From a virus, in the IMG/VR virus record IMGVR_UViG_3300017917_001112, positions 1-64,000 of that record: a stretch of DNA of 64,000 nucleotides; one strand, 5' to 3'. The number at the start of each line of letters is the position of its first letter. The first letter of the stretch is position 1. The notes under the pieces were generated by a model. The model had not been told where the DNA came from, ran no database searches, and saw nothing but the letters and a program-made list of their open reading frames with translations. The position numbers and the translations under genes were made by a program. Positions 19,622 to 28,066 of this stretch are shown one piece after another.

Positions 19622-19831
19622 ATGGGTCACACCTACCGAAAAGAAAAGACCTTCGACGAGAGGTCTAGTAACAAAACCAAAAGACATATTACTGCTGAAC
19701 ACCAGCGAAAAACAAATAAGAATCGAAGAGTCATCGATGTTCTTTATGAAGACGATGATGAAATTGATTATGAAGACGACTATGAGGATGACTATGAACC
19801 TGACGAAGTTCAACACAATAAATCGAAGTGA
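19622..19831 (+). CDS. Small protein with basic N-terminus and acidic tail, 69 aa
   Basis: Starts 2 bases after gp59. The first 36 residues are strongly basic (KTKRHITAEHQRKTNKNRR) and residues 42-62 are nearly all Asp/Glu/Tyr (EDDDEIDYEDDYEDDYE). This bipolar charge suggests a nucleic-acid or clamp/SSB-interacting peptide. The following gene overlaps its 3' end in another frame. Confidence 0.55.
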   Translation: MGHTYRKEKTFDERSSNKTKRHITAEHQRKTNKNRRVIDVLYEDDDEIDYEDDYEDDYEPDEVQHNKSK

Positions 19832-20594
19832 ACACTTTGATGCTATTGCTATCAACAAGAAATTAGATATTGAAACTGTAAAAGACAAAGAAACTGGATT
19901 GCGTTATTTTGTTGTCAAGAATGTGCTTGAAAATCCAGATAAGTTTGTTGATTTAATTTCTAAGCACAATGCATATGGTGGCGACGTGGAAGTTACAACT
20001 CCTGGATATCGTCAATTGATAAGTTCTCTTGAGATTCCAACAATCTCAAAATTATATGCTCAAGTGTTTCGTGAATTTACTAAAGTTGATACCAAATTAT
20101 CAAGTTGGTATTATACTACAAATATCTTTCATAAAGACATGGTAATCAAAAACAGCAATAATATGCCAAGATTTGAACCATATCCTGTAGCAACATCATT
20201 ATGCTTGACAGAAAACCCAACAGTTGGCTTGGGATTCTATAAAATTAAACTTGACAAATATCAAGCAGTAAGGTATAATGATGATATTAAAGAATTGTCT
20301 GATGATATGTTTAAGAAAGCATTTCCTATTTACTCAGGAAATGATGAACAAGAACTAAAGTCATGGACAAACTTTGAAAGAAATGAAAATTGGGAACTGT
20401 ATGCGTTTGAAAAATTCGAATACAACAGTGCGGTTATTTATGACCCATTGTTCTTTCATCAAGTGTTATTCGATAACAACAAACTAGACAGTGTTCAATA
20501 TTCATTAGTTGGCTTTTTGGATTCTCCAATTGTTAAAGTTCCTTTTTGGGATATGACGGAAAAAAATATTGAAGAGAACAAAAAGAATGACTAA
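19794..20594 (+). CDS. Possible 2OG-oxygenase-like protein (DUF6445-like)
   Basis: 266 aa from ATG 19794, preceded by GAGG; earlier in-frame ATGs lie in the acidic-tail region of the preceding gene and give an implausible Met-rich N-terminus. The pattern VVKNVLENPDKFVDLI, then FHKDMV, and near the end AVIYDPLFFHQVLF resembles proteins that start with D-x-F-x-x-P-x and end with a YPG-FH motif, the DUF6445/2OG type. Metal ligands cannot be fixed by eye. Context: between gp59 and gp32. Confidence 0.5.
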   Translation: MNLTKFNTINRSEHFDAIAINKKLDIETVKDKETGLRYFVVKNVLENPDKFVDLISKHNAYGGDVEVTTPGYRQLISSLEIPTISKLYAQVFREFTKVDTKLSSWYYTTNIFHKDMVIKNSNNMPRFEPYPVATSLCLTENPTVGLGFYKIKLDKYQAVRYNDDIKELSDDMFKKAFPIYSGNDEQELKSWTNFERNENWELYAFEKFEYNSAVIYDPLFFHQVLFDNNKLDSVQYSLVGFLDSPIVKVPFWDMTEKNIEENKKND

Positions 20595-20597
20595 ATA
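20591..20597 (+). promoter_or_regulatory. CTAAATA, candidate late promoter upstream of gp32
   Basis: CTAAATA overlaps the preceding stop codon and lies 67 bases upstream of the gp32 start. The same heptamer precedes 60059 and (minus strand) 6679. Part of the match is forced by the TAA stop. Confidence 0.35.
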
Positions 20598-20663
20598 GTT
20601 GTATATCATGGTAATGTGACATACGACAAAACTTATATACTTTTATACGACAAAGGAAAACAT

Positions 20664-21584
20664 ATGGATATCAATACACTTCGCAAATCTCGCACACAAG
20701 ATTTCTCTAAAATTCTTGGTGAGTTTGATAAAATCGCAAAGCCATCAGGCGAGGGTGGTAAATCTTACGAAGACGATCGTTTCTGGAAACTAACTCCAGA
20801 TAAAGCAGGTAATGCTACAGCTACGATCCGTTTTCTCCCACGTGTCGAGGGCGACGAGTTTCCGTGGGTTCGAATCTTCAATCACAGTTTCCAAGGACCA
20901 ACTGGTAAATGGTACATCGAGAACAGTTTAACGACTCTCGGTGAGAACGATCCTGTTGGTGAATTAAATTCACGTCTATGGAACAGTGGCTCTGAAGCAA
21001 ATAAAGAAATCGCTCGTAAGCAAAAACGTAAGTTGACTTACATTGCTAATGTCCTAATCATCAACGATCCTGCTAAACCAGAAAACAATGGACAAGTTAA
21101 ATTGTTCAAGTTTGGTAAGAAAATCTTTGATAAAATTATGGATAAAGCCAATCCTACTTTTGAAGATGAGAAACCAGTTCTTGTTTTCGATTTGTGGGAA
21201 GGTGCAGATTTTAAATTGCGTATGCGTAAAGTGGATGGTTATGCTAATTACGATCAATCACAGTTTATGGATCAGACAGAAATTGCTCCAACTGATGAAG
21301 CAAAACTTGCTATTGTCGAAAAACAATACAAGTTGTCTGAGTTTTTGGATCGTAAGAACTTTAAAACTTATGATGAACTCAAGCGTAAACTTGAACAGGT
21401 TTTAAGTGGTGAGGGTGCTCCATCTCGTACTGCTGCGCAGATTGCTGAAGAAGAAGATCGTCCTGAAGCACCTGCTCCAAGAATCGCTTCTAAGCCAGCT
21501 GTTGCTCCAGCAAAATCATTAGCTACTACTGCTGATGATGAAGAAGATGATTTGTCTTACTTTCAAAAACTAGCAAACGAATAA
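20664..21584 (+). CDS. gp32: Single-stranded DNA-binding protein, T4 gp32-like
   Basis: 306 aa from ATG 20664, preceded by AAAGGAAAA; an in-frame GTG at 20616 has no such site. gp32 coats ssDNA in replication and recombination. It has the N-terminal cooperativity segment (LRKSRTQDFSKI), the OB core with DRFWKLTPDKAGNATATIRF, GKWYIENS, RKLTYIANVLIINDP, KLFKFGKKIFDKI, WEGADFKLRMRKVDGYANYD, and an acidic C-terminal tail (DDEEDDLSYF) that recruits partners. T4's Cys zinc ligands are absent, so the zinc loop is lost. Confidence 0.92.
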   Translation: MDINTLRKSRTQDFSKILGEFDKIAKPSGEGGKSYEDDRFWKLTPDKAGNATATIRFLPRVEGDEFPWVRIFNHSFQGPTGKWYIENSLTTLGENDPVGELNSRLWNSGSEANKEIARKQKRKLTYIANVLIINDPAKPENNGQVKLFKFGKKIFDKIMDKANPTFEDEKPVLVFDLWEGADFKLRMRKVDGYANYDQSQFMDQTEIAPTDEAKLAIVEKQYKLSEFLDRKNFKTYDELKRKLEQVLSGEGAPSRTAAQIAEEEDRPEAPAPRIASKPAVAPAKSLATTADDEEDDLSYFQKLANE

Positions 21585-21593
21585 TAATCTGAC

Positions 21594-21617
21594 TGGGGAA
21601 CTTCGGTTCCCCATTTT
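21594..21617 (+). terminator. Rho-independent terminator after gp32
   Basis: TGGGGAAC 21594-21601 pairs with GTTCCCCA 21606-21613 across a TTCG tetraloop, followed by TTTT. It overlaps the leader of the next gene. Confidence 0.9.
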
Positions 21618-21621
21618 AATT

Positions 21622-22281
21622 ATGCAAGCGATAGAATTTCACAAACTATTTTATACACCTGTTTGGCGTTTTAAGTATCCAGACTTTAAGAACGATCAAG
21701 AATTTTTTGTAAAATATCTTGCTAAAGATGAAATGTATTTAAGTGATCGTGAGAAGAATGGTCTTCAAATAACAAGAGCAAATTTACACAAAGATCCAAA
21801 ACTTCAAAAGTTGACTGACTTCATACACGAATGTGGCAAGTCTGCGATGAGTGATATGGGTTATGTCCCCAATTGTGCAATTACAAGTTTATGGGCAACT
21901 CGTCAGCGTGCACAAGGTTACCATCACCCACACTATCACAGAAATAGTTTCTTGGGTGGTGCTTTTCATTTATTTGATATTGATGGTAATGCTAGTGGTA
22001 CTGTAATGTATAATAATGAATCATCGAAATATGCAGTTGAACCTGCTATTGATGTAACACGTGAACAGATGTTACAGAATGATGCTATTATGCCTTTTAT
22101 ACCAGGAACAATGATACTATTTCCTTCTTGGGCAATGCATTATACACAACCAACATCATGTCGTTATAGAATTGTTCTTGCAACAAATATTATGCCAATA
22201 GGAAAAACTAACAGCGATCATTTTGATAGATATAACTATCCAGATCCAAGTAATATGGAATTAAAGGAATACGGCGATTAA
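21622..22281 (+). CDS. 2OG-Fe(II) oxygenase (2OG-FeII_Oxy_5 type)
   Basis: 219 aa, starting just past the gp32 terminator without an obvious Shine-Dalgarno. FYTPVWRF at the N-terminus and HHPHYHRNSFLGGAFHL (metal His104 with the neighbouring His106), FPSWAMHYTQP (distal His173) and RYRIVLATNI (Arg for 2-oxoglutarate) match the putative 2OG-oxygenase family frequent in marine T4-like phages. Substrate unknown. It meets a converging oxygenase-like gene, overlapping by 4 bases at the stops. Confidence 0.8.
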   Translation: MQAIEFHKLFYTPVWRFKYPDFKNDQEFFVKYLAKDEMYLSDREKNGLQITRANLHKDPKLQKLTDFIHECGKSAMSDMGYVPNCAITSLWATRQRAQGYHHPHYHRNSFLGGAFHLFDIDGNASGTVMYNNESSKYAVEPAIDVTREQMLQNDAIMPFIPGTMILFPSWAMHYTQPTSCRYRIVLATNIMPIGKTNSDHFDRYNYPDPSNMELKEYGD

Positions 22282-22871
22282 CGCCAATATGGTCCTTCCC
22301 AATACAAGTCTAAATGATATTTTTTTCCTGATAGAACAGGCATTAATTGTGTAAATCGGAATGCTGGATAGATGACCAGCGTTCCCCTCATTCTCATTTC
22401 TTGTGGTTTTGGTTGATCTTTTGTTCCCCCAAAATACATAATAAAATCTCCACCTTCGTATTCATTTGTATCAGATAAAACTACTGTTGCGCAGAGTTTT
22501 CTTTGATTCGCATTTGAAATCCAATTAACATTTTGATGTTTTGTCCAGAATGCTTTTTCTGCTCCATCATATTCACTTATCAAAAAGTTTTTTGGTTTCC
22601 ATGATTCATCCCAATTAATACTGAATAGGAACACTTCTTCGTTGATGTGTTTCGCTGTTTCTGTTATTTTGTCTATAATAGATTTAATCTCTGGTTTATC
22701 AATATCAAGCTGTAGAGATTTACTAATTCTATATGTGAAATCAACTTTTGCTGGCGCAAAGCCAATCATTGAGCGGACAGATTTTTCCTCATTAGTTTTG
22801 TAATGATTTAATAGAATACTACATTCATTTTCTGTTAAAAATTTTGTTGAATAATATAATTCGCCAAGCAT
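22278..22871 (-). CDS. PKHD-type 2OG oxygenase-like protein with degraded active site
   Basis: 197 aa. The fold signature is clear: KHQNVNW, RKLCATVVLSDTNEYEGGDFIMYF, RGTLVIYPAFRFTQLMPVLSGKKYHLDLYW. Compared with the usual H-x-D, distal His and Arg, the motif here is His112-Gln-Asn114, the distal position is Thr174 and the Arg position is Lys184. Only one metal ligand remains, so catalysis is doubtful. It may have become a structural or binding protein: it is the last gene of a minus-strand tail/packaging cluster, 14 bases after the tape-measure-like gene. Confidence 0.7.
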   Translation of the reverse strand: MLGELYYSTKFLTENECSILLNHYKTNEEKSVRSMIGFAPAKVDFTYRISKSLQLDIDKPEIKSIIDKITETAKHINEEVFLFSINWDESWKPKNFLISEYDGAEKAFWTKHQNVNWISNANQRKLCATVVLSDTNEYEGGDFIMYFGGTKDQPKPQEMRMRGTLVIYPAFRFTQLMPVLSGKKYHLDLYWEGPYWR

Positions 22872-22885
22872 TATAATCTCCTGTT

Positions 22886-24541
22886 TTACGCTGTTGGATA
22901 ATATCTTCTATCTAGGTATTTCTGATAAGTGGTATCTGTATTCTTGGTGTCTTTTGGACCTTGTTGTGTCGTAGTATTATTTACTACGTTTGTCACTGGG
23001 GCATTTACACTAGTGTTATTCGCTGTTGATTGCGAATTGACTGCTGCCTGCGCATCTTCAACACCACGTCTGCGGAGTTTAATTTCTCCTGCTTGAGATG
23101 GTGGAATTGGTTCTGGGGCTGGAGCAGTAGATGGTTTATCAGAAACCTTTACCATTCCAGACTTAGGTTGTAGATTTTTTTCTTGTAGATATCTTTTGTC
23201 TGCAAATTTTTCTGCCATTGAACGATTATTGCCTGACAGTTTTAATTCTTCTTGGAAAATTTTCTGATAAAGTGGATCTTTTGCTTTTACTTCAGGATCA
23301 ACTGACTGTCCTTGAGATGTGCTTTCTGTGCTAATTGGTGCTGCTTGAGCTGCTGCTGGTGCTGCCATATCCCCACCAGTTCCTGTTACTGCTTGATAAC
23401 CAGATACTGCTCCACCACCTGCTTTTTTACCTAACCATTTACCACCAATATAACCTGCTGCTCCACCAAGTAGACCACCAACAGCCATTCCGATTGGACC
23501 ACCGAATGCGCCAAGCATAGCACCTGCTTTTGCACCAGCGAGAGCACCACCAGCAGCACCTACGCCACCACCTACTGCTTCACCTTTTTTAACTTGTCCT
23601 TGTTCTTTTGTAATTTCTCCAGCATCAACTTGTCTTTGTGCCTCAGAGTAATCACCATATGCATCAGCTGCAGCTGTTCCTACTGCTAGTATACCACCAC
23701 CAACTTTTGCAACTGTACCAAGTTTACCAGCCATTCCTGCTAGTTTGCCCACTTTTCCTGCAGTTCCTGCTGCTTTACCACCACGTCCGAGCAGGTCAGC
23801 AGCACCACTAAGTAAGCCACCTCCACCACCTCCACCAACACCATTTTCCGCAATGGTTTTCAATGCTTCAAGCATCTCTTCAGTGCGTTTATCCATTTTC
23901 TTAAAATGGTCATCGGTAATTGTATAAAGAGCAGTAATATCTTCTTGTTCTTTTTTCTGTACCTCGAAATGTTCAGTCGCAACTTCTGCTGCTTCCATTT
24001 CCTTTTCAGCAGATTGTATTTGATTTAAACTTTGATCAGCGGAACCTTCTTGTTTGTCGCCTGTTCTTGGATCTAAATTCTTAATCGCATCAACAAGTTC
24101 TTTTTGTTTCGCAAGATTTTCTTCGCTTACTTTATAACCTGCTTCTCGAATTCTTGCTTCTTCTTCTTGAAGTCGTTTCAATTCTTCACGTTTAGATGTA
24201 ATTTCTTCAAACAATGAATCAGCAATTTGACGAGAGGTGTCTGCTGATAATGTTTTTCCTGCTTCTGAATATTGCTGAAAGTCGCCAATAAATTTTTCTT
24301 TATCTTGACGACGTTGCTCTTTTGCTTCTGATTTGTCTTTATATGCCTTAGCAATGCCTGTTAGACCCAAACTTTCGAAAAAAGATGAACCAGTTAAACC
24401 AGCACCTTGTTTGCCACCTGTTACGGATGTTCTTCCTCTCTCGTAGTTAGATTTGATACTATCTGCGAGGTCTCCTGCAAACTGTCTAAGTTTTAAGTTT
24501 CCAGGTTGGTATTCTTCTAGTTTGTCTAACACTAATCTCAT
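22886..24541 (-). CDS. Probable tape measure/baseplate hub protein (gp29-like)
   Basis: 551 aa. Charged helical and coiled-coil segments cover about residues 65-235 (KREELKRLQEEEARIREAG). After a Gly run, a hydrophobic Gly/Ala region at about 245-380 has glycine-zipper patterns (GGPIGMAVGGLLGGAAGY). A Pro/Ser/Asn/Thr-rich tail follows. Coiled coil plus glycine-rich hydrophobic stretch is usual for tail tape measures, which set tail length and enter the host membrane. Position next to gp26 fits gp29; T4 gp29 is 590 aa. It overlaps the upstream 61-aa gene by 4 bases. Assignment is by features and context. Confidence 0.55.
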   Translation of the reverse strand: MRLVLDKLEEYQPGNLKLRQFAGDLADSIKSNYERGRTSVTGGKQGAGLTGSSFFESLGLTGIAKAYKDKSEAKEQRRQDKEKFIGDFQQYSEAGKTLSADTSRQIADSLFEEITSKREELKRLQEEEARIREAGYKVSEENLAKQKELVDAIKNLDPRTGDKQEGSADQSLNQIQSAEKEMEAAEVATEHFEVQKKEQEDITALYTITDDHFKKMDKRTEEMLEALKTIAENGVGGGGGGGLLSGAADLLGRGGKAAGTAGKVGKLAGMAGKLGTVAKVGGGILAVGTAAADAYGDYSEAQRQVDAGEITKEQGQVKKGEAVGGGVGAAGGALAGAKAGAMLGAFGGPIGMAVGGLLGGAAGYIGGKWLGKKAGGGAVSGYQAVTGTGGDMAAPAAAQAAPISTESTSQGQSVDPEVKAKDPLYQKIFQEELKLSGNNRSMAEKFADKRYLQEKNLQPKSGMVKVSDKPSTAPAPEPIPPSQAGEIKLRRRGVEDAQAAVNSQSTANNTSVNAPVTNVVNNTTTQQGPKDTKNTDTTYQKYLDRRYYPTA

Positions 24542-24723
24542 TTGTTAATTCTCTCTTGTAATCTTTGTCGTTCTTCTTCTAGATGTTGTAACAACATCGA
24601 GACATATATCTCCCTCTCAAATGGCATCATATTCTCTAGTTCCTCAAGCGAGTATTTATGATGCTGAACTAAACCGAAATTTATTTGATAATGATTAAAC
24701 AAGTTTTCATGACTAAGGCACAT
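24538..24723 (-). CDS. Small tail-assembly protein, 61 aa
   Basis: Starts MCLSHENLFNHYQINF and contains HHKYSLEELENMMPFEREIYVSML, a motif I recall from short proteins beside gp26 in marine T4-like phages, sometimes labelled gp51-like. It is far shorter than T4 gp51 (249 aa), so it may be a tail assembly chaperone and not a true gp51. It overlaps both neighbours (1 and 4 bases), indicating translational coupling. Confidence 0.6.
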   Translation of the reverse strand: MCLSHENLFNHYQINFGLVQHHKYSLEELENMMPFEREIYVSMLLQHLEEERQRLQERINK

Positions 24724-25433
24724 TAAAAAAAACTGTCAATTCCTTCAATGATATATTCATTATGAGTGTCACATTTAGAACATTTGTATTCAATTTTTTG
24801 TTGTAAACGTGGTGTGGTTTCAAAAAACTTTTTAATTTTATCAGTAGGTGCTCTCGGCAGTCCCTCAACGAATTTAATCAAATCTTGTTTTTTCTGTTCT
24901 TTTGCAGGATAAACTGATTCTTTATCATAAATGTAATCAATACAATTTACAATAAGTTCCAAAATTTGATCAGGATTTGATATATCTAATTTGGAAATAT
25001 CTTTTAGAATGGAAGCATTCGCATACTTCATAACTACACCAACATCATCAAACAAATCGATCTTATTACTATGACCTTCTGGCTTAATCACTTCTGGTTC
25101 AATCTTAAAAGATATCTTTGTTTTTTCTTTACATTCATCATTCTTACATGTAAAAATCAATTCAACCTCTTCACCAACTGATTTAGAACGCAACTGAGTA
25201 AACATATATTCTAAATCAAAAATGGCAAGATCATCAACATTAATTTCTTTATCTAAAATACAATCAGCAATAACTGTTTTTAGAGTATCAATCATATTTA
25301 ATTCTTCTTCGCTTTGTTGCGCAAGAAGAAGGTTTTTCTCATCCTTAACAAGAAATGGTCTATATTTAATTTGCTTTCCAGTAGAAGGCAAAGTAGTTGT
25401 ATAGACAGGATGTTTATACATTGGTAATGTCAT
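24723..25433 (-). CDS. gp26: Baseplate hub subunit, T4 gp26-like
   Basis: 236 aa. N-terminal LPSTGKQIKYRPFLVKDEKNLLLA is the T4_baseplate family signature (LPS-G--I--RPF--KEEK-LL). T4 gp26 (208 aa) takes part in hub assembly. The central CKNDEC and the C-terminal CSKC pairs suggest a zinc site. It lies 2 bases after the gp16 gene and overlaps the following 61-aa gene. Confidence 0.85.
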   Translation of the reverse strand: MTLPMYKHPVYTTTLPSTGKQIKYRPFLVKDEKNLLLAQQSEEELNMIDTLKTVIADCILDKEINVDDLAIFDLEYMFTQLRSKSVGEEVELIFTCKNDECKEKTKISFKIEPEVIKPEGHSNKIDLFDDVGVVMKYANASILKDISKLDISNPDQILELIVNCIDYIYDKESVYPAKEQKKQDLIKFVEGLPRAPTDKIKKFFETTPRLQQKIEYKCSKCDTHNEYIIEGIDSFF

Positions 25434-25435
25434 TA

Positions 25436-25867
25436 TTATTCCCCTTTAGACATATTACTAATTAACTTATTCAACTCAGCTGTACTTCCAACAAATATTG
25501 CATTGTTGTTTGTTACATTTTTCTTAGGAGATGAACCATCTTTTGTTTCTTCTAAATTCTGTTTCTGTTTATGAAGATCCATGAGTTGTTGATTCACATC
25601 AGCAAGTTGTTTAATTAAAGTGCCAACAACTTCAAAGGCACGTGGATGCTCAGAGGCTTTGGCAACCTCAAGAGCACCCATCAAAGCATCTTCCCCTTGT
25701 AACAGAAGAAGATGTAGATTCTTTCTTGTCTGATCGAAGTCAGACTCAACTTTTTCAGTAGGTGTTTCAACAACATCATCTTTAATTACAAGATTTGTTG
25801 TTACACCTACTTTTTCATTTTCAACTTCAATGTCAAAAACTTTACTCAATTCTTTATCAATCTTCAA
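25436..25867 (-). CDS. gp16: Terminase small subunit, T4 gp16-like
   Basis: 143 aa; recognises concatemeric DNA and regulates the large terminase gp17. DFDQTRKNLHLLLLQGEDALMGALEVAK and EHPRAFEVVGTLIKQLADVNQQLMDLHKQ match the helical core of the T4-type DNA_Packaging family, including the PR--EV motif. The C-terminus is Asn/Ser-rich. Overlaps the holin gene by 11 bases. Confidence 0.85.
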   Translation of the reverse strand: MKIDKELSKVFDIEVENEKVGVTTNLVIKDDVVETPTEKVESDFDQTRKNLHLLLLQGEDALMGALEVAKASEHPRAFEVVGTLIKQLADVNQQLMDLHKQKQNLEETKDGSSPKKNVTNNNAIFVGSTAELNKLISNMSKGE

Positions 25868-26279
25868 TTTTCATGCGTCCTTTAGGAACAACAGGAGCAT
25901 CATCAGGAATTTTAGCAGATGCCATTGGTGATGGTGTTACTGTTGGTGTTGGTGATAATGATGGCATACTTGAACTTATTGGAGATGGAGTTGGTGAACC
26001 TACTGATGTTGGAACAGTTGATGCTCCAGCAACTTTCTCTTGCGTTCTACCCCAAGCAGCAATACCTAATACAGCACCCATAGCCAAGTGAAATAAACCT
26101 GCACCCTGTAGTGTTAGAGGATTCCATTGTGTAACAGGTTGATGTAATACTGCTTGTAGAATTGACCAAGCTACTGGAAATAAAACCATGTCACAGAAAC
26201 ATACAACCATATACATCCATCCCATAGCAGGACGCCATTTCTTTTGCATCCAATCTTCTTTTGCCTTTTCTTCTGACAT
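25857..26279 (-). CDS. Holin, 3-TM family
   Basis: 140 aa. The N-terminus KKWRPAMGWMYMVVCFCDMVLF carries the W-RP--W-Y pattern of the 3-TM holin family (GTA_holin_3TM). Hydrophobic segments lie at about 18-40 and 58-78, then an unusual Pro/Ser/Thr-rich tail (TPSPISSSMPSLSPTPT) and a charged end. It would permeabilise the inner membrane so the SleB-like lysin (1154-1699) can act. Confidence 0.8.
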   Translation of the reverse strand: MSEEKAKEDWMQKKWRPAMGWMYMVVCFCDMVLFPVAWSILQAVLHQPVTQWNPLTLQGAGLFHLAMGAVLGIAAWGRTQEKVAGASTVPTSVGSPTPSPISSSMPSLSPTPTVTPSPMASAKIPDDAPVVPKGRMKIED

Positions 26280-26306
26280 AATTACCCTTTCTTTTTATTA
26301 TTGTTG

Positions 26307-26975
26307 TTATATGTCAAGTTCCATTAATGGCCAATCTAATGATGTGCCAGCTACATTAAATGATGTAATTCCACCATCAAGTAAATTTTGAAATGATGGT
26401 GATCCCATATTAAAATCAGGGATTGTTGCTTCTTGCCCATCACCACTGTCTACAACTAATGGTATCCAATATTTGTATTCTATTGTTACTGATAATTTTG
26501 TTATTTCTTTTGAACCAGCACTATAAGAAATTGGTGCTACTGTTTTAGGATATGCTTCATATAATCTTACAGCATATTTTGGTTTCTCTTGATCGCTCGC
26601 ATCTAGTTGATCAATTTCAATTGTTCCAACATAATCTTGATAATAAGTTATCATTCTGGAAACAGGATTTATAATGAGTTGTTGCCATTGGTCCCAAAAT
26701 CTTTTTATGTCCATTCTATTATCTAAGATCCATTCCATAGTAATTGGATCATATTGTCTATTATAAATTACTTCACGTTGTTCGCCATATGTTAATACTG
26801 GATTTGATACAAAATTTAATCCAGGCATAGATACACCTTGACAAAGAAGTCTTAGTTTTGTATCTGGCGCACCACCAACCATTGATTGTGGTGGTGTAAT
26901 TGTTACAAGATAACGATTGTCTCTTGCCAATCCTTCTGCTTTTACTTGTGATATAAACTCGTTAATTGATGCCAT
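26307..26975 (-). CDS. gp19-family tail tube protein (tube or gp54-type initiator)
   Basis: 222 aa from the ATG giving MASINEFISQ, preceded by GAGGG; a reading 27 bases longer is less likely. GLARDNRYLVTITPP, CQGVSMPGLNF, YGEQREVIYNRQYDPITMEWILDNRMDIKRFWDQW and YYQDYVGTIEIDQLD are the T4_gp19 tail-tube fold. The C-terminal 50 residues beyond the tube fold and placement next to gp4/gp16 make a gp54-like initiator or tube paralogue possible; the major tube gene is probably outside the window. Confidence 0.78.
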   Translation of the reverse strand: MASINEFISQVKAEGLARDNRYLVTITPPQSMVGGAPDTKLRLLCQGVSMPGLNFVSNPVLTYGEQREVIYNRQYDPITMEWILDNRMDIKRFWDQWQQLIINPVSRMITYYQDYVGTIEIDQLDASDQEKPKYAVRLYEAYPKTVAPISYSAGSKEITKLSVTIEYKYWIPLVVDSGDGQEATIPDFNMGSPSFQNLLDGGITSFNVAGTSLDWPLMELDI

Positions 26976-27559
26976 TAGATTGCCCTCTTGGAGTCTCTCC
27001 AAACTGTGTCTTTGCTTGTTCCAACAAATCTTTCAACAGGAAGCAACATAGCAGTTACCCAATCATTTGGATTTATCTCAACGAATCTACTCATAACATG
27101 ATTATTCAAATACATTTTTACGCAAGGCTGTGCCGATGCGAATTTTGCGCTTCCAGCAATAAGTTGATATTTGAATCTTAATCTTGTTTGTTCTGTTAAA
27201 CCAGCTGTGGTTGAAAATTGTAATAATCTATCTAACAACCTTACACGCAAAAGTGGTGGTAGATAGTGAAAATTTAATCCATAAAATCCACCCTTCACTT
27301 TTCTAAATGGCAAAACTAGCGGAAATCTATCATAGTATGGAAGCGTGTCTTTATGTTTTGGGTCATAGTAAAATAGATACATACTACCAGGAACCATTGT
27401 TGATGTTAGAGTTCCATCTCGCAAAACTTTTTGCGGTGTTGCTGTAGATAGTTTTTTGATCTGTGCGGTGAACCACTGTTGCGACCTTTTAGCAGCAGTC
27501 ATATCATATGCGCTATCGTTAAAGATAGATTCTAATTTACCAGTTGATTGTTTTTTCAT
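26975..27559 (-). CDS. Conserved T4-like virion-associated protein, function unassigned
   Basis: 194 aa. VPGSMYLFYYDPKHKDTLPYYDRFPLV and GGFYGLNFHYLPPLLRVRLLDRL are motifs I have seen in T4-like phage virion proteins next to gp4. I cannot place it on a T4 gene with certainty; gp2 or gp3 roles are possible by position. It overlaps the gp19-family start by 1 base and follows gp4 by 4 bases. Confidence 0.6.
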   Translation of the reverse strand: MKKQSTGKLESIFNDSAYDMTAAKRSQQWFTAQIKKLSTATPQKVLRDGTLTSTMVPGSMYLFYYDPKHKDTLPYYDRFPLVLPFRKVKGGFYGLNFHYLPPLLRVRLLDRLLQFSTTAGLTEQTRLRFKYQLIAGSAKFASAQPCVKMYLNNHVMSRFVEINPNDWVTAMLLPVERFVGTSKDTVWRDSKRAI

Positions 27560-27563
27560 TCAA

Positions 27564-28022
27564 TTATTTAGTCTTATACCAATTATTTGTTATACCAAGA
27601 TGTTTTTCAGTAAGAATTATAAATTCCCATCCTCTGTCATTGGCGTACTCTTTTGCAGCTTTCCACTTGGCTTCGTTTTTACCCCATGTTACAACTTCTT
27701 CTAAATACTTTTTGGTGACTCTTCTTTGTATTTCTGGTGGTTTTGTTTGAGTTTCTGGTTTTATTTCAATAAGATAAGTTTTTAATTTGCCAGTTTTTTC
27801 TTTGACCTGTACCTGAAAATCTACAAAGTAGCGATGCAGTTTGTTGTCGATTGGAGATAAATATGGAATGACAGTCTCCTCAGAACGCCACTTTGTTACA
27901 GTGGGTTTCTCATCTGCCCAAATCATAAAACGAAGTTCCCAACTGCTACGATATATTATGTTAGTTGGGTCTCCATCATATTTTTGAGGATTTTTCGGTC
28001 TAAATTTGCCTTTATGAAACAT
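27564..28022 (-). CDS. gp4: Head completion protein, T4 gp4 (gp50)-like
   Basis: 152 aa. Strong resemblance to T4 gp4 through most of its length: KFRPKNPQKYDGDPTNIIYRSSWE, WRSEETVIPYLSPIDNKLHRYFVDF, LIEIKPETQT and KYLEE...AKWKAAKEYANDRGWEF. FVDF and EIKP supply the catalytic-type residues of a TnsA/restriction-endonuclease fold. T4 gp4 is needed to complete filled heads before tail joining. Confidence 0.92.
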   Translation of the reverse strand: MFHKGKFRPKNPQKYDGDPTNIIYRSSWELRFMIWADEKPTVTKWRSEETVIPYLSPIDNKLHRYFVDFQVQVKEKTGKLKTYLIEIKPETQTKPPEIQRRVTKKYLEEVVTWGKNEAKWKAAKEYANDRGWEFIILTEKHLGITNNWYKTK

Positions 28023-28023
28023 G

Positions 28024-28041
28024 AATAAATAATACTAAATA
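28024..28041 (+). promoter_or_regulatory. Candidate late promoter(s) for the baseplate operon
   Basis: AATAAATA (28024-28031) and CTAAATA (28035-28041) lie in the 44-base divergent gap between gp4 and gp48, 26-36 bases before the gp48 ATG. The spacing suits a T4-type late promoter with no -35 box. Confidence 0.45.
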
Positions 28042-28066
28042 ACAACCTTCTCTATTTAGGACCATC

